Assembly (NCBI GenBank): GCA_023205875.1
Contig: CP060772.1
Span: forward strand, 310,001-374,000
Origin: Chloropicon primus
Lineage: Eukaryota; Chlorophyta; Chloropicophyceae; Chloropicales; Chloropicaceae
Length of the DNA: 64,000 nucleotides
Direction: 5' to 3'
This document shows, in pieces, positions 32,124-41,917 of the stretch. A program made the translations under genes and the position numbers. The number at the start of each line of letters is the position of its first letter. The stretch's first letter is position 1. Under the pieces are notes generated by a model that had not been told where the DNA came from, did not search any database, and saw only the letters and a list, made by a program, of their open reading frames with translations.

Positions 32124-33243
32124 CCTCTCCTTCCTAAACCTTCCTCAACCGCGCCAGCAATGAAACTTGCCGATGCCAAGGGAACGAATCGCCGACGGAG
32201 CGATGTCCTGGGATCAAAACCGAGCAGGAGAAGAGGACGAACCGCCGCGTGGGAACCTTCCCAAACACGAAAACGCTTCCACTTTCCAATGGGAACAACA
32301 ACTTCAAGCAGATCAAAATCACGTCAAATGGAACACTTCAAGTCGAACCGGAGTACCAAATCTTTCCAGCGACCACTCAATCGAAAGATGAGGAGACGTA
32401 GATTCTATCCGTGACGCTCTTCGCCGCTCCAGGACTCGACACCGTTCCCTAACGCATCCTCAAAGTCACTCAAACCCGTTGCTGAGAGCAATCCGATCAA
32501 ACATTTGTCAGTCTACCATCTTCACCAGGGCACCATTCTTTTCCATGGAGAGGTCTACGGAAAGATCTCGAGGTAACGGTTCCGCTCGTACCCGTAACGC
32601 ACGCTTCACACTTCAATCCTCGATGGTATTTCCCGCCCCAACCTTCGTGTCTGCCAATCGTTCTTCGCGGGAGAAAAACTTTGAATAGAATAGAGCTCTC
32701 TCTCTCTAGGGAAAAAGCAGTAAGACTCAAGGGGCGACACGAAGAGGGCTTCGGAGGACGGAGGAGAGCGATAGAGGAGGCGAGGAACACATCATTCCAA
32801 AGGTCTTGTCGAGAGCTTTCCAACGATACCTTACTTGACCCATTTGGTGCCCGGAGTGATCGATTAGACTCGAGTGTTTGAGAATTTGAACCAGAAAACA
32901 CCCGAGAGCTACACCTTGTCGAGGACGGTGACGGCGAGGACGGTAACGAGAGTGGGGGAGGAAGGTGTAGAACGAAGCTTTGACTCGAGGTCTTTCGATT
33001 GGTGGGTCGCACGCTTGGTTTGGTTACCGGAGTGTCGATTAAGGTCCGGTTCTTCGGAGCGAGAAGAGCAGAGGGTGGCCAAGGTGTGAAGCAGGGAGGG
33101 CAGAGAGGTGTGAGGTCGTGAGGGTTCTCGGTGGCAGTGGGGGAAAGAGGTTGGCGGGAGGTGGTTTGGATTGATTGAGTCGTTCACTGGACGGCGGGTG
33201 GGTCGTGTTTCCTTTTTGTTGGAGGGAGAGGGAGGGAGGTGGT
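32124..33243. promoter_or_regulatory. Divergent spacer with box copies facing both genes
   Basis: The minus-strand element at about 32505-32575 (box GAGATCTTTCCGTAGACC, then GAATGGTGCCCTGGTGAAG, then GACTGAC) points to the carrier gene. The plus-strand element at 32813-32990 (box GAGCTTTCCAACGATACC, then CCATTTGGTGCCCGGAG) points to CENPJ. Its distal part (about 32895-32990) is a diverged copy of the 4995/16440 repeat. No gene is seen. Confidence 0.6.
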
Positions 33244-35616
33244 ATGGTAGAAGAGGAAGCGGCTGCGGTGTTAACGCCCGAGGCGGAGAGGGTTTTGGGT
33301 ACCAGCAGCAAGGATGCTGACTTCGATGATACCCCCGTGAAGACGCGTGGTCACGAACTCACATTCGAGGAGCTCATCGAGCAGCAGCTGAAGCTGGAAG
33401 AGGAGAGGCGTGGTGAGGCGTCGTCGACGACGGTGGCGACGGGGAGGCCCAAGTTTAAGTTCCTCAGGAAAGGGGAAAGGGAGGGGAGGAGGGGAGGGTC
33501 GGCCCAGGGCGAAGGTGGCGCGAAGAGGAAGACTTTGGGTCCAAGGAAGCAGCGCGGCTCGGGTTCCAGAAAGGCGGTGGGCGCCGCGAGAGTGCCGGAA
33601 GAGAAGCCAGCGGCCGCGGTGGAAGTCGACGAGGCGGGTCGACACGACGACGGGTACGGCCAGCCGTCCAGCAAGAAGTCCCCAAGCCCCGTGAAGATCG
33701 AGGCGCATGCTTTGAGCCCCTCCCAGACCAAGTACGTGGAGCAATTTTACGAAGACTACCTGGACGATGACGAGGAGGAGGAGGAGGAGGTCGGGTTCGA
33801 GGAGGTCTCGTCCGGCCGCGCCCAGTCGCCCGATGGGTCGGAGACGGAGTTCAGGGAGGCGCACACCTTCAAGGAGGTCTTCGGCCAGCAGCTGGAGCGC
33901 CTGGACAGGGAGCTCGCCGAGGGAAGCGTGTCTTACGAGTCGGAGGAGGAATACGACTCGCTCGACGACGAGGAGGGCCAGTCCCCTGTCGAGGTCGGGA
34001 TGAGGGGGCACCTGAGCGCCGAGAGAAGGGCGAATTGGGAGAAGAAGACGGTCCAGGAGGAGCTTGAGCTTCGAGAATTCGAGCAGCTGGAGAGGCAGAT
34101 CCAGGAGGAGCTCGAGGGCGCCGCTTCGGGGGCGACTGCCGACGAGGGCGGGGTACAGGAGGACGACCACCTGTACCAGGACATGTCGAGGCACCTTGAC
34201 CTTTCCGTGGGCGGAGGGAGCGGCCTCCACGCCGGGGATTCGGGGATGCCCACCATGCTCCAGCAGGCCAGCTTCAGCGGGAAGTCCTTCAGCGAGACCA
34301 TGAAAGGCATCAGCCTGGAGACGCAGTTCGATGACACGACCAAGTGGGAGGAGGAGGAGGACGACGAGGCGGTGGACGTGGAGGTGGTCCCCCAGATGCG
34401 CGATGAGGACGGGGCCGCGGGTGTCGGGAGCTACGCAGAGCAGCACGCGAGGGCCTTGCACGGGAGGGGCGCCGATAACGGGGCCAACGGGGCCAACGGG
34501 GCCAAGGACAGAAAGGCCAAGGCGAGGAAGGTTGGGGCGGGCAAGGGAGGCAGGAGCTCGGCTCCGAGGAAGGCGGAGCCGTCCTCGAGCAATGGCGACG
34601 GCCACGGGGACCAGGATCGGCCCATGAGCGCCCGGGAGGAGAAGCACATTAAGCTTCTGGACGAGGAGATCAAAAAAGTCGTTGAGGAGAGGAAGAAGTT
34701 CAAGAGGATGCAGACGGATTACAAGAAGAGGGTCTCGAGCTTGGAGCAGGCGGAGCAGGAGTTCGACAGAAGGCGCGAGGCCGAGATCGAGAACATCCAG
34801 GTCATGAAGGAGAAGGCCGAGAAGAAGATCAAGCGGGACAAGAGGGTCCTCGACCAGCAGTCCAGGACCCTGCTCTCCAAGCTTCCCAGCAAGAAGGACC
34901 GGGAGGAGATCCAGCAGCTGGAGGAGCAGCTGGAGAAGGAGAAGGCCGCACACAAGCGGAAGGAGAGGACGCACAAGATGAACGAGGACAGGTTGAGGCG
35001 CCAGGTGGCGGAGCTCACCAAGAGGAACGAGGAGCTCAAGGACGAGATCCGCAGGCTGGAGAAGAGGCAGCTGGAGGCCTTCGAGAAGAGGTTGGAGAGG
35101 GACCATGCCAAGGCGGAGAGGGGCGTTACCCACAACCGCCACCAGTCCGCCGCTGCGGCAGTGCAGCCCCTGTCCGAGAAAGAGAACCGGGAGCAGCGGC
35201 AGCCGAGGAAGAAGCCGGCCCAGCAGTCTGGGGGCGCCAACAGCAACAGCAGCAAGAAGGGGCCGAGCAAGGTGACTTACCCCAACGGGACCCAGAAGCA
35301 CGTGTACCTCAACGGGGACACCGTGATCCACTTCAACAACGGCGATGTGAAGAAGTCCACCAAGGGCACGACGGAGTACTACTACGCGGAGGTGGACACG
35401 TGGCACAGCACCCACGACAACGGCATCGAGGTGTTCCACTTCCCGTCGGGTCAGATCGAGGCCCACTTCCCCAACGGGGCCAAGGAGGTCCTGTTCCCGG
35501 ACGGCATCGCTCACAGGCTCACGGATCCGGACGGCGAGGAGCACCAGCTCATCGACCCGAAGGACCTTTGCGAGGTCTTCTCCAAGCCCAAGCCTCAGCT
35601 CACAGTGGTCTCATGA
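33244..35616 (+). CDS. CENPJ: CENPJ/CPAP/SAS-4 centriole protein
   Basis: A single exon of 790 residues from ATG 33244. The N-terminal half is acidic and disordered with a short conserved stretch (ELTFEELIEQQLKLEEE at about residue 37). A long coiled coil runs over about 460-630 (EEKHIKLLDEEIKKVVEE, QQLEEQLEKEKAAHKRKE). The C-terminus (about 676-775) is the TCP10/G-box beta-sheet domain with its repeated hairpins: YPNGTQKHVYLNGDTVIHF, HDNGIEVFHFPSGQIEAHFP, and GAKEVLFPDG. The family sets centriole length, binding tubulin and STIL/Ana2. It implies that the organism makes centrioles or basal bodies. A 757-codon antisense frame over this gene is a codon-bias artefact. Confidence 0.93.
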   Translation: MVEEEAAAVLTPEAERVLGTSSKDADFDDTPVKTRGHELTFEELIEQQLKLEEERRGEASSTTVATGRPKFKFLRKGEREGRRGGSAQGEGGAKRKTLGPRKQRGSGSRKAVGAARVPEEKPAAAVEVDEAGRHDDGYGQPSSKKSPSPVKIEAHALSPSQTKYVEQFYEDYLDDDEEEEEEVGFEEVSSGRAQSPDGSETEFREAHTFKEVFGQQLERLDRELAEGSVSYESEEEYDSLDDEEGQSPVEVGMRGHLSAERRANWEKKTVQEELELREFEQLERQIQEELEGAASGATADEGGVQEDDHLYQDMSRHLDLSVGGGSGLHAGDSGMPTMLQQASFSGKSFSETMKGISLETQFDDTTKWEEEEDDEAVDVEVVPQMRDEDGAAGVGSYAEQHARALHGRGADNGANGANGAKDRKAKARKVGAGKGGRSSAPRKAEPSSSNGDGHGDQDRPMSAREEKHIKLLDEEIKKVVEERKKFKRMQTDYKKRVSSLEQAEQEFDRRREAEIENIQVMKEKAEKKIKRDKRVLDQQSRTLLSKLPSKKDREEIQQLEEQLEKEKAAHKRKERTHKMNEDRLRRQVAELTKRNEELKDEIRRLEKRQLEAFEKRLERDHAKAERGVTHNRHQSAAAAVQPLSEKENREQRQPRKKPAQQSGGANSNSSKKGPSKVTYPNGTQKHVYLNGDTVIHFNNGDVKKSTKGTTEYYYAEVDTWHSTHDNGIEVFHFPSGQIEAHFPNGAKEVLFPDGIAHRLTDPDGEEHQLIDPKDLCEVFSKPKPQLTVVS

Positions 35617-36478
35617 TCCATTGGCGATCGACGACGACTTACGACGACTTACGACGACGACTTTTTGCAGCATCCATAAGTAATGATGTATTCCATTTCA
35701 CGATTCATATAGGCAAGTGGAAACAATGCGGGAGAGGGAGAGTGCAAGAGATCCACAGCAAGCAAGCAAGCGCTGGCAATAATCCGATCCACCATCACCA
35801 TCACCAGGATTATTCCATTCCTCACCGATCCATGATGTGATCCCTGTCACCATTCCTCCCAAGTGAGGGCTCTTCGGAAAGAGCAAGAGACAACGCATCC
35901 ATCCATCCATGACCCCTCTCCCCCTCCCTCCCCGTCCCTCCACCATCACCCCCCTCCTTCCACCCCATCATCATCATCATCACCTCTCTGTCTGTCTCCT
36001 TGCCATGATCCCTGTCACCATTCCTCCCAAGTGAGGGCTCTTCGGAAAGAGCAAGAGACAATACATCCATCCATCCGTGATCCCTCCTCCCCCTCTCTCC
36101 CTGTCTCTCCACCATCACCCCCTCCTTCCACCCCATCATCACCATCACCTTCACCTTCACCTTCACCAGCAGCTCAAGATTTGGCCGTTCGACGAGACGA
36201 GACGAATTTCACGTCAAAATCTGGGAAATAAAAGCGTCGACGCGTCGGTGGATCGGGTCGGTGACGAGACTCCCTCGTGGTGGCGGAAGTCGGCGACGAG
36301 GACGGAGGCGGGAGGTGCGGAGGACCGCGAAAACCGACGGAACATCTCGCGAGCTTTCTGTCGAACCCTCACTCGACGGAATACGCCGACGACGACGGGA
36401 ATTCTTGGTCAAACCCTCGCTTGTGTGTGGCCGTTACGAGGACAAGGGGTTCGTAACCGATCGGAGCGGAAACCCACG
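35617..36478. promoter_or_regulatory. Spacer with 168-bp tandem repeat and a box before the lectin-like gene
   Basis: Two tandem copies (period 168; CCCTGTCACCATTCCTCCC at 35842 and 36010) span about 35826-36165, each with a minus-strand box (CTCTTCGGAAAGAGCAAGAG on plus). The same tandem pair recurs at 55.54-55.86 kb. Closer to the gene a plus-strand box lies at 36349-36380 (GCGAGCTTTCTGTCGAACCC, then CACTCGACGGAATACGCCG), about 100 bp before ATG 36479. Confidence 0.65.
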
Positions 36479-39400
36479 ATGGCGGGGGGAAAGCGAAGGG
36501 AGCTTCCGCGACGAGGTTTTCGTTTCTCTTTCACTTTCGCGCTTCTTGCTGTTGCCGCTTGCCTTGGCCTGTGCGTCGTCGGCGCGCAGAACGGTTCTGG
36601 CCTCGATGCCTCGCTGCGTGGCGTGGAGGCCAAGCCCGTGGCGTTCTTCCCGCTCAAGGGCGGCAACTTGGACTCCACTTACCCGAGTACCGAGTTCAAG
36701 GGCACCGTGGTCGGCGGAGCGGGCGCCGAGGGAGTCCAGTGGGCCTCCCGAGCCAACGGCGGCGACCCGTTCCCGGAGGCGCTGGAGTGCTTGGACCACG
36801 CCAAGGGCCTGGTGCAGCTGGACAGCGTGCCGTACGGGACCAAGGGAGACTTCTCGGTCAACCTTTGGATGAAGCAGAAGCCTCCGAAGCTGTTGTTCGA
36901 CGACGATGAGGACGGGGACGAGGACGGTCCCTCGGGCTCCGTCTCGAACAGGATGCAAATGCCTCGCTTCGAGTACATCTTCTCCCACGCGGAGAAGGGC
37001 TTGGAGGGCGACCAGGGCGGTTTCTTCCCGTGGAGCCCGAACCAGATCCACGTCTTCATGCCGAGCGTGGCCATGCCGGCCCACGGCATCGTCAGGGCGG
37101 TGGTGAAAGATTCCACGGACGAGTACGAGGGAACGATGAGCCAGACGTACTTGGATTCGGACGGAAGGTTCATGGACAACAACCCGAGGAACATGCCGGG
37201 CCACGTGGACCTCGAGGACGAAGCCTGGCACATGATCACGCTCACCTCGGAGGGCGGGGGGAGGAAGGGCTACCGGATGTACGTCGACGGCGTCCTGGCC
37301 GGGGAGGCGCCGCCCTCGATACTCTTGCAGCAGCTGGAGAGCGGCCTCTCCGGGATCCCTGGCGTCCAGGTGGATGGCGGAGAGCCCTTGAACTTGAGCG
37401 GAAAGATTCACCTGTGCGGCAGAGTGGACCAGGACGAGGACAGGCACTTTGGTGGAAATTTGGCCGACCTCTCCTTGTGGGACCAGGTGCTCACCGCGGA
37501 CCAGGTGGCCAAGATGTACGAGGCCATCATGGGGAGGGACAAGCTCGAGCAGAGGTGCAAGGAGGCCGGGAAATCCGAGATGGTGACCCTCGACAAGATC
37601 GACGTCTGCCCCTTCCTCTCGCCGAGCACTCCGGCTTCCTCCTCGGCGACGTTGAGCGACGTGCTCAAGGACATCTCCGGCAGCGGCGGGGACGCCGCTG
37701 CCTCGGCTGGCTGGGGCTGCTATGACATGAAGATCCACCAGTGCAAGTGCAACTCCGCGGTCACCAAGGAGGACTGCGAGGCGAACCAGAACATTTACAC
37801 CAAGGACTGTAACTGCCCTGCGAGTGGAAGCGCCCCCCCACCATCGAACAGGGTCGGAGAGGTGAAGGTCACGTTCCCAAGCAGCAGCAGCAGCCAAGAG
37901 ACTTGCTCTGTGCTCCAGGTGCCGAGTTCATGCGGCCGCGATTCCGTTTGCCTTCCCTACACGATCTTCAAGGACCTTTACGGGCAGAAGGTCCCTGTGG
38001 GAGTGAGCCCCGACACGGAAGGGAAGTGCGTCAAAGTTCCTGTCGGAGGTTTGTATCCGCCGGACGCCTCTGTCAGCATTCCCCTGCCAGTGGCCTTCTT
38101 CCCTCTGACTGGAGGAAACTTGGAGTCCTGGCCGGTGGACAAGTACAAGGGGGAGGGGTCTGGAGTGGACTGGGTTCCTGACGCCAGGTTTGAGAACTCC
38201 CTCAAGTGCAGCGAGAAGGAGGGCAGTTACGTGAAACTCCCTAACGTCAAGTACGGAGAGGACGGCCAATTCGCAGTGAACTTCTGGATGAAGAAGGACA
38301 CGAGCGAGCCCCAGGACAATGGATTCGAGTACATCTTCTCCAATGGACAGACCCAGGGCGGGTTCAATCCCTTCGGGCCAAACAACCTTCATGTTTACCT
38401 TCCAGAAGTCGCTCACCCGGCGCACGGCGTCGCGAGGGTCATCCTGAAGGATTCTGCCTCGGACTACAAGGGCCTGCTCTCCCACACTTTCTTTGACTCT
38501 GACGGGAAGTTCATGGACAACAACCCCAGAAACACCGTGGGCCACGTGAATCTTGAGGACGGAGACTGGCACATGTTCACGGTCACAACCAAGGCCAACG
38601 GGGAGCCCGGCTACCAAATCTTTGTAGACGCCACCCTCGGAGGCTCCTTCCCTACCCCAGAGATCCAAGACTTTGTGGACACGAACCAAGGTACCGGGGT
38701 CTCTCCCATCATTCATGTGGACGGCAGTGCCCCCATGAACATCGATGGTGACATTTACTTGTGCGGAAGGGCGGACCTCTCCGCGGACAGGCACTTTGAT
38801 GGGCAGCTCGCACATGTCGAGATCTTCGACAAGAGCCTGAGCCCAGAAATGGTGACCGCCCTGTTCACGGCTGTCGAAGGAGATTCTGTGTTGTTGGAGA
38901 CTCTTTCTGATCTCGCCAACTCCATCAGGGCGCTGCAGCCGAACACCACGGAGGGCAGGCCGCAGTACCTGCAGACCCTGACGTCCGAGGAAATCATCAA
39001 TGCTCTGAGAGCGGCGGGGACCGGAAACAAGGACCTGGCAAGGGACAACGAAGCCATCATCAGCAAGATCAAGGACGGGGAATTGTATTGCTCCATCGAT
39101 GTGAAGCAGTCTGGAATTGTTACTCCGTTTGGGTGCGAGGAGGAGGGGCTCGTCTGCGCGGCCTTGCACGACGATCAAATCAAGTCTGCGAATGCGAACG
39201 GGCTGTGCGTGCCCACCCCAGAGGGAGGCATTTACATTCCAAGTCCAAACAAGGATGTCCCGGTGCCGGAGGCTTACTTTCCTTTGACGGGTGGCTCTGT
39301 CAAGTCCTGGCCGGATGAGAGGTACGGGGGAGTCGCCAAAGGGGTCACTTGGGTGGACGACGAGTTCTTCGGCAGCGTCTTGCAGTGTGAGGAGGACAAC

Positions 39401-41746
39401 CTGGATTACGTCGAGCTGGACAACGTGCCTTACGGAAAGGATGGGCAGTGGGCCATCAACTTCTGGATGGCTCACAACGGCAGCAAGGGCGACACCTTTG
39501 AGTTCTTGTTCTCTCACGGCAACGTGGATGGCCAGAATGCTGCTTGGCAGCCCAACGAGGTCCAAATTTACTTGCCAGAGATCGCCCATCCTGCGCATGG
39601 CGTGGTGAGAACGATTGTCAAGGACTCCACGGACACCTTCCAGGGCCCAATGTCGCAAACCTTCTTGGACTCTGACGGCGGATTCATGAACAACATGCCT
39701 CGTAACGTCCCAGGTCACACGGAGCTTGACGACGGGAAGTGGCACATGATCACGCTCACCACGCAGGGAGAGGGCGACAAGGGGTACTCGGTGTTCGTGG
39801 ACGGAATCTTGGGGGGCACCTCGCCACCTGCGTTTGTGAACGAGATCGACACAGAAATCGCAGTGGATGGGGGAGACCCGCTCTTGCCCACGGGAAAGAT
39901 GTACCTGTGCGGAAGGAACGACTTGAACAGGGAGCGCCACTTTGGTGGAAGGCTCGCGCACTTCAGCTTCTTCGACGAGTCTCTTGGCCCGGCCCAAATC
40001 ATGGACATGTACGTGGCCGGGGCGGGGGAGGCTGCGGCTATTCAGAGAACGATGCAACTGATCGTGAGCCAGATCCCTCAGGGTCAGACCACCGACTCGA
40101 GCGATCCGCTGAGAACTCTCAACAGGGCCCAGATCGGCGAGGCTTGCTACGTGAGGAGCGGGGAGTACAATATTCAGCAGAGGATATACGAGAGCACTTT
40201 GAAGAACAAGATGTGTGTCGATGGCGCAGTTTGCGCCCCAAAGGCCAACTCGCCCGTTCAGGTCACCGCCCCGGACAGAAATGCTGGTAACATCGATTAC
40301 GCCCAAGCGCTGCACGGTCAGTGCGTGGAAGTGCCTGATTCGGAGTTGCTCCCCGAGCTCGATTCCCACGACGGCGCCATGTTCTTTCCCAATCCTTTGA
40401 TGAATGTGCCGACCCCAGCTGCTTTCTTCCCGCTCACGGCGGGAAGGACGGACTCCTGGCCGAGCGGGCTCTACGAAGGAACGAACAGAGGAGCCACTTG
40501 GGTCAAAGATCCTACCTTTGGCAGCGTCTTGTCCTGTGACGCGGAAGATAACGCTTTCCTGACCCTGGCACCTGTGCCTTACGCCGAAAAGGGTAGCTTT
40601 GCACTGAACTTCTGGTTCAGAAACAACGATTCGACGGGAAACACTTTCGAGTACATCTACTCGCACTCCGCGGACGATGACATGGCGTTCAACCCGTTCT
40701 ATCCGAATCAGGTTCATGTTTACTTGCCTGAGGTGAGCCATCCTGCGCACGGAGTCATCAGGACCATCGTGAAGGACAGCCAGGACCTTTACCAGGGATC
40801 AAAGTCGGAGACGTTCTTGGACTCGGATGGCTTGGTCAATGACAACGAGGCGAGAGACTCGCCCGGGCACATCGATGTGAACGACGATGCTTGGCACATG
40901 ATCACCCTCACCACGAGAGCTGACGGTGGTAAGGGCTACGCCATATTTGTTGACGGGGTCCTGGGAGGCGCGAACTTTTTGCCCACGACCCGAGAGGAGC
41001 AGATGATCGGCAAGCCCTTCAATGTCGACGGTGGTGAGCCCGTGATGCTGGACGGGCATATCTTTTTGTGCGGGAGGAATGACATGAACCCCCAGAGGCA
41101 CTTTAAGGGAATGCTGACTCACTTGTCCTTGTTCGACACGGCCCTGACCCCCGCTGAAATCGCCGCTCTCTTCGTGAGCGTGAAGGGGGAGAAAGCCTTC
41201 GAGGACAGGTTGATCGAGATCGCGACCGCCCAGGAACCAAAGCTTGTGGAGACCATCCCGGGCCCAGGTTCTCCTTTGCCACCCAATGATGTGATCCGGG
41301 GCATCCCCGAGGACGACGGTCCACTTGTCCTCAGGACGCCATCCACGAACAGGGAGGGGGAGGAGCAGGCAAAGACAAGCACGCTCCAGAACACCATAAG
41401 CAAGCTGAAGAATCTCTTGAACGAGAAAGTCGCCGAGACCACGCACGATCCCAAGAAGTCTGCAACGGCTGCCGGCGTCATTGGGCTCTTCGTGGGCTTG
41501 CTCGTCATGGGCATCGTGGGGGGACTTGCTTTCTTGATATACAAGAGGAGGAACAGGAGACCCCACGGCCCGGGCATGGTCTCCCTCCCCACCATCTCCA
41601 GAAACGCCAGCACCGTTGCCGCGAACCCGGACACGTGCATGAGTCCCGACGAGTCGACAAGCAACCCCGTCTCCGAAAGGTTTCACAGTGCCCAGATCAA
41701 GATGGAGCACAACAAGCTCTCCAAGTACAACCAGATGGAGGACTGA
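36479..41746 (+). CDS. Giant type I membrane protein with four LamG/ConA-like lectin modules
   Basis: A single exon of 1755 residues. A signal peptide lies at about 18-40 (FALLAVAACLGLCVVGAQ). Four homologous modules start near residues 52, 536, 930 and 1314. Each opens with an A-F/Y-FPL-x-G strand and has an SVPYG/NVPYG-like strand, a (H/N)P(A)HG motif within LPEVAHPAHGV, an FLDSDG motif, a WHM-T strand and an LCGR-D-DRHF strand. This is the jelly-roll order of LamG/concanavalin-A-like domains. Cysteine-containing linkers join the modules. A transmembrane helix follows near 1662-1684 (GVIGLFVGLLVMGIVGGLAF), then a basic stop-transfer and a ~70-residue cytosolic tail. It is probably a cell-surface glycan-binding or adhesion protein; I know no named orthologue. 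It lies 172 bp upstream of WASHC5 on the same strand. Confidence 0.85.
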   Translation: MAGGKRRELPRRGFRFSFTFALLAVAACLGLCVVGAQNGSGLDASLRGVEAKPVAFFPLKGGNLDSTYPSTEFKGTVVGGAGAEGVQWASRANGGDPFPEALECLDHAKGLVQLDSVPYGTKGDFSVNLWMKQKPPKLLFDDDEDGDEDGPSGSVSNRMQMPRFEYIFSHAEKGLEGDQGGFFPWSPNQIHVFMPSVAMPAHGIVRAVVKDSTDEYEGTMSQTYLDSDGRFMDNNPRNMPGHVDLEDEAWHMITLTSEGGGRKGYRMYVDGVLAGEAPPSILLQQLESGLSGIPGVQVDGGEPLNLSGKIHLCGRVDQDEDRHFGGNLADLSLWDQVLTADQVAKMYEAIMGRDKLEQRCKEAGKSEMVTLDKIDVCPFLSPSTPASSSATLSDVLKDISGSGGDAAASAGWGCYDMKIHQCKCNSAVTKEDCEANQNIYTKDCNCPASGSAPPPSNRVGEVKVTFPSSSSSQETCSVLQVPSSCGRDSVCLPYTIFKDLYGQKVPVGVSPDTEGKCVKVPVGGLYPPDASVSIPLPVAFFPLTGGNLESWPVDKYKGEGSGVDWVPDARFENSLKCSEKEGSYVKLPNVKYGEDGQFAVNFWMKKDTSEPQDNGFEYIFSNGQTQGGFNPFGPNNLHVYLPEVAHPAHGVARVILKDSASDYKGLLSHTFFDSDGKFMDNNPRNTVGHVNLEDGDWHMFTVTTKANGEPGYQIFVDATLGGSFPTPEIQDFVDTNQGTGVSPIIHVDGSAPMNIDGDIYLCGRADLSADRHFDGQLAHVEIFDKSLSPEMVTALFTAVEGDSVLLETLSDLANSIRALQPNTTEGRPQYLQTLTSEEIINALRAAGTGNKDLARDNEAIISKIKDGELYCSIDVKQSGIVTPFGCEEEGLVCAALHDDQIKSANANGLCVPTPEGGIYIPSPNKDVPVPEAYFPLTGGSVKSWPDERYGGVAKGVTWVDDEFFGSVLQCEEDNLDYVELDNVPYGKDGQWAINFWMAHNGSKGDTFEFLFSHGNVDGQNAAWQPNEVQIYLPEIAHPAHGVVRTIVKDSTDTFQGPMSQTFLDSDGGFMNNMPRNVPGHTELDDGKWHMITLTTQGEGDKGYSVFVDGILGGTSPPAFVNEIDTEIAVDGGDPLLPTGKMYLCGRNDLNRERHFGGRLAHFSFFDESLGPAQIMDMYVAGAGEAAAIQRTMQLIVSQIPQGQTTDSSDPLRTLNRAQIGEACYVRSGEYNIQQRIYESTLKNKMCVDGAVCAPKANSPVQVTAPDRNAGNIDYAQALHGQCVEVPDSELLPELDSHDGAMFFPNPLMNVPTPAAFFPLTAGRTDSWPSGLYEGTNRGATWVKDPTFGSVLSCDAEDNAFLTLAPVPYAEKGSFALNFWFRNNDSTGNTFEYIYSHSADDDMAFNPFYPNQVHVYLPEVSHPAHGVIRTIVKDSQDLYQGSKSETFLDSDGLVNDNEARDSPGHIDVNDDAWHMITLTTRADGGKGYAIFVDGVLGGANFLPTTREEQMIGKPFNVDGGEPVMLDGHIFLCGRNDMNPQRHFKGMLTHLSLFDTALTPAEIAALFVSVKGEKAFEDRLIEIATAQEPKLVETIPGPGSPLPPNDVIRGIPEDDGPLVLRTPSTNREGEEQAKTSTLQNTISKLKNLLNEKVAETTHDPKKSATAAGVIGLFVGLLVMGIVGGLAFLIYKRRNRRPHGPGMVSLPTISRNASTVAANPDTCMSPDESTSNPVSERFHSAQIKMEHNKLSKYNQMED

Positions 41747-41917
41747 AAGCATTGAGAACGAACGTTTTGCTTGCACCTTTCACAAAACCATAAAACACAA
41801 ACCACTTTTTTTTTCTTAACAACTTTTTTACGTTCAATATTCAATCCTTGCCAAGGTGGCATCTTGGAGAGAGGCCAGAAGGAGAGAGAGAGGGAGGGAG
41901 TTGCCAAGGAGGTGAAG

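Noticed and set aside
33271-35544. A 757-codon leucine-rich open frame antisense to CENPJ
   Set aside because: Mirror of Glu/Lys coiled-coil codons; no ATG-based support or recognised domain.
37928-40750. A 940-codon open frame antisense to the lectin-like gene
   Set aside because: The sense gene has signal peptide, four aligned repeats and a membrane helix; the antisense frame lacks any domain and comes from the codon bias (GAG/AAG/CTC) that removes stops on the other strand.
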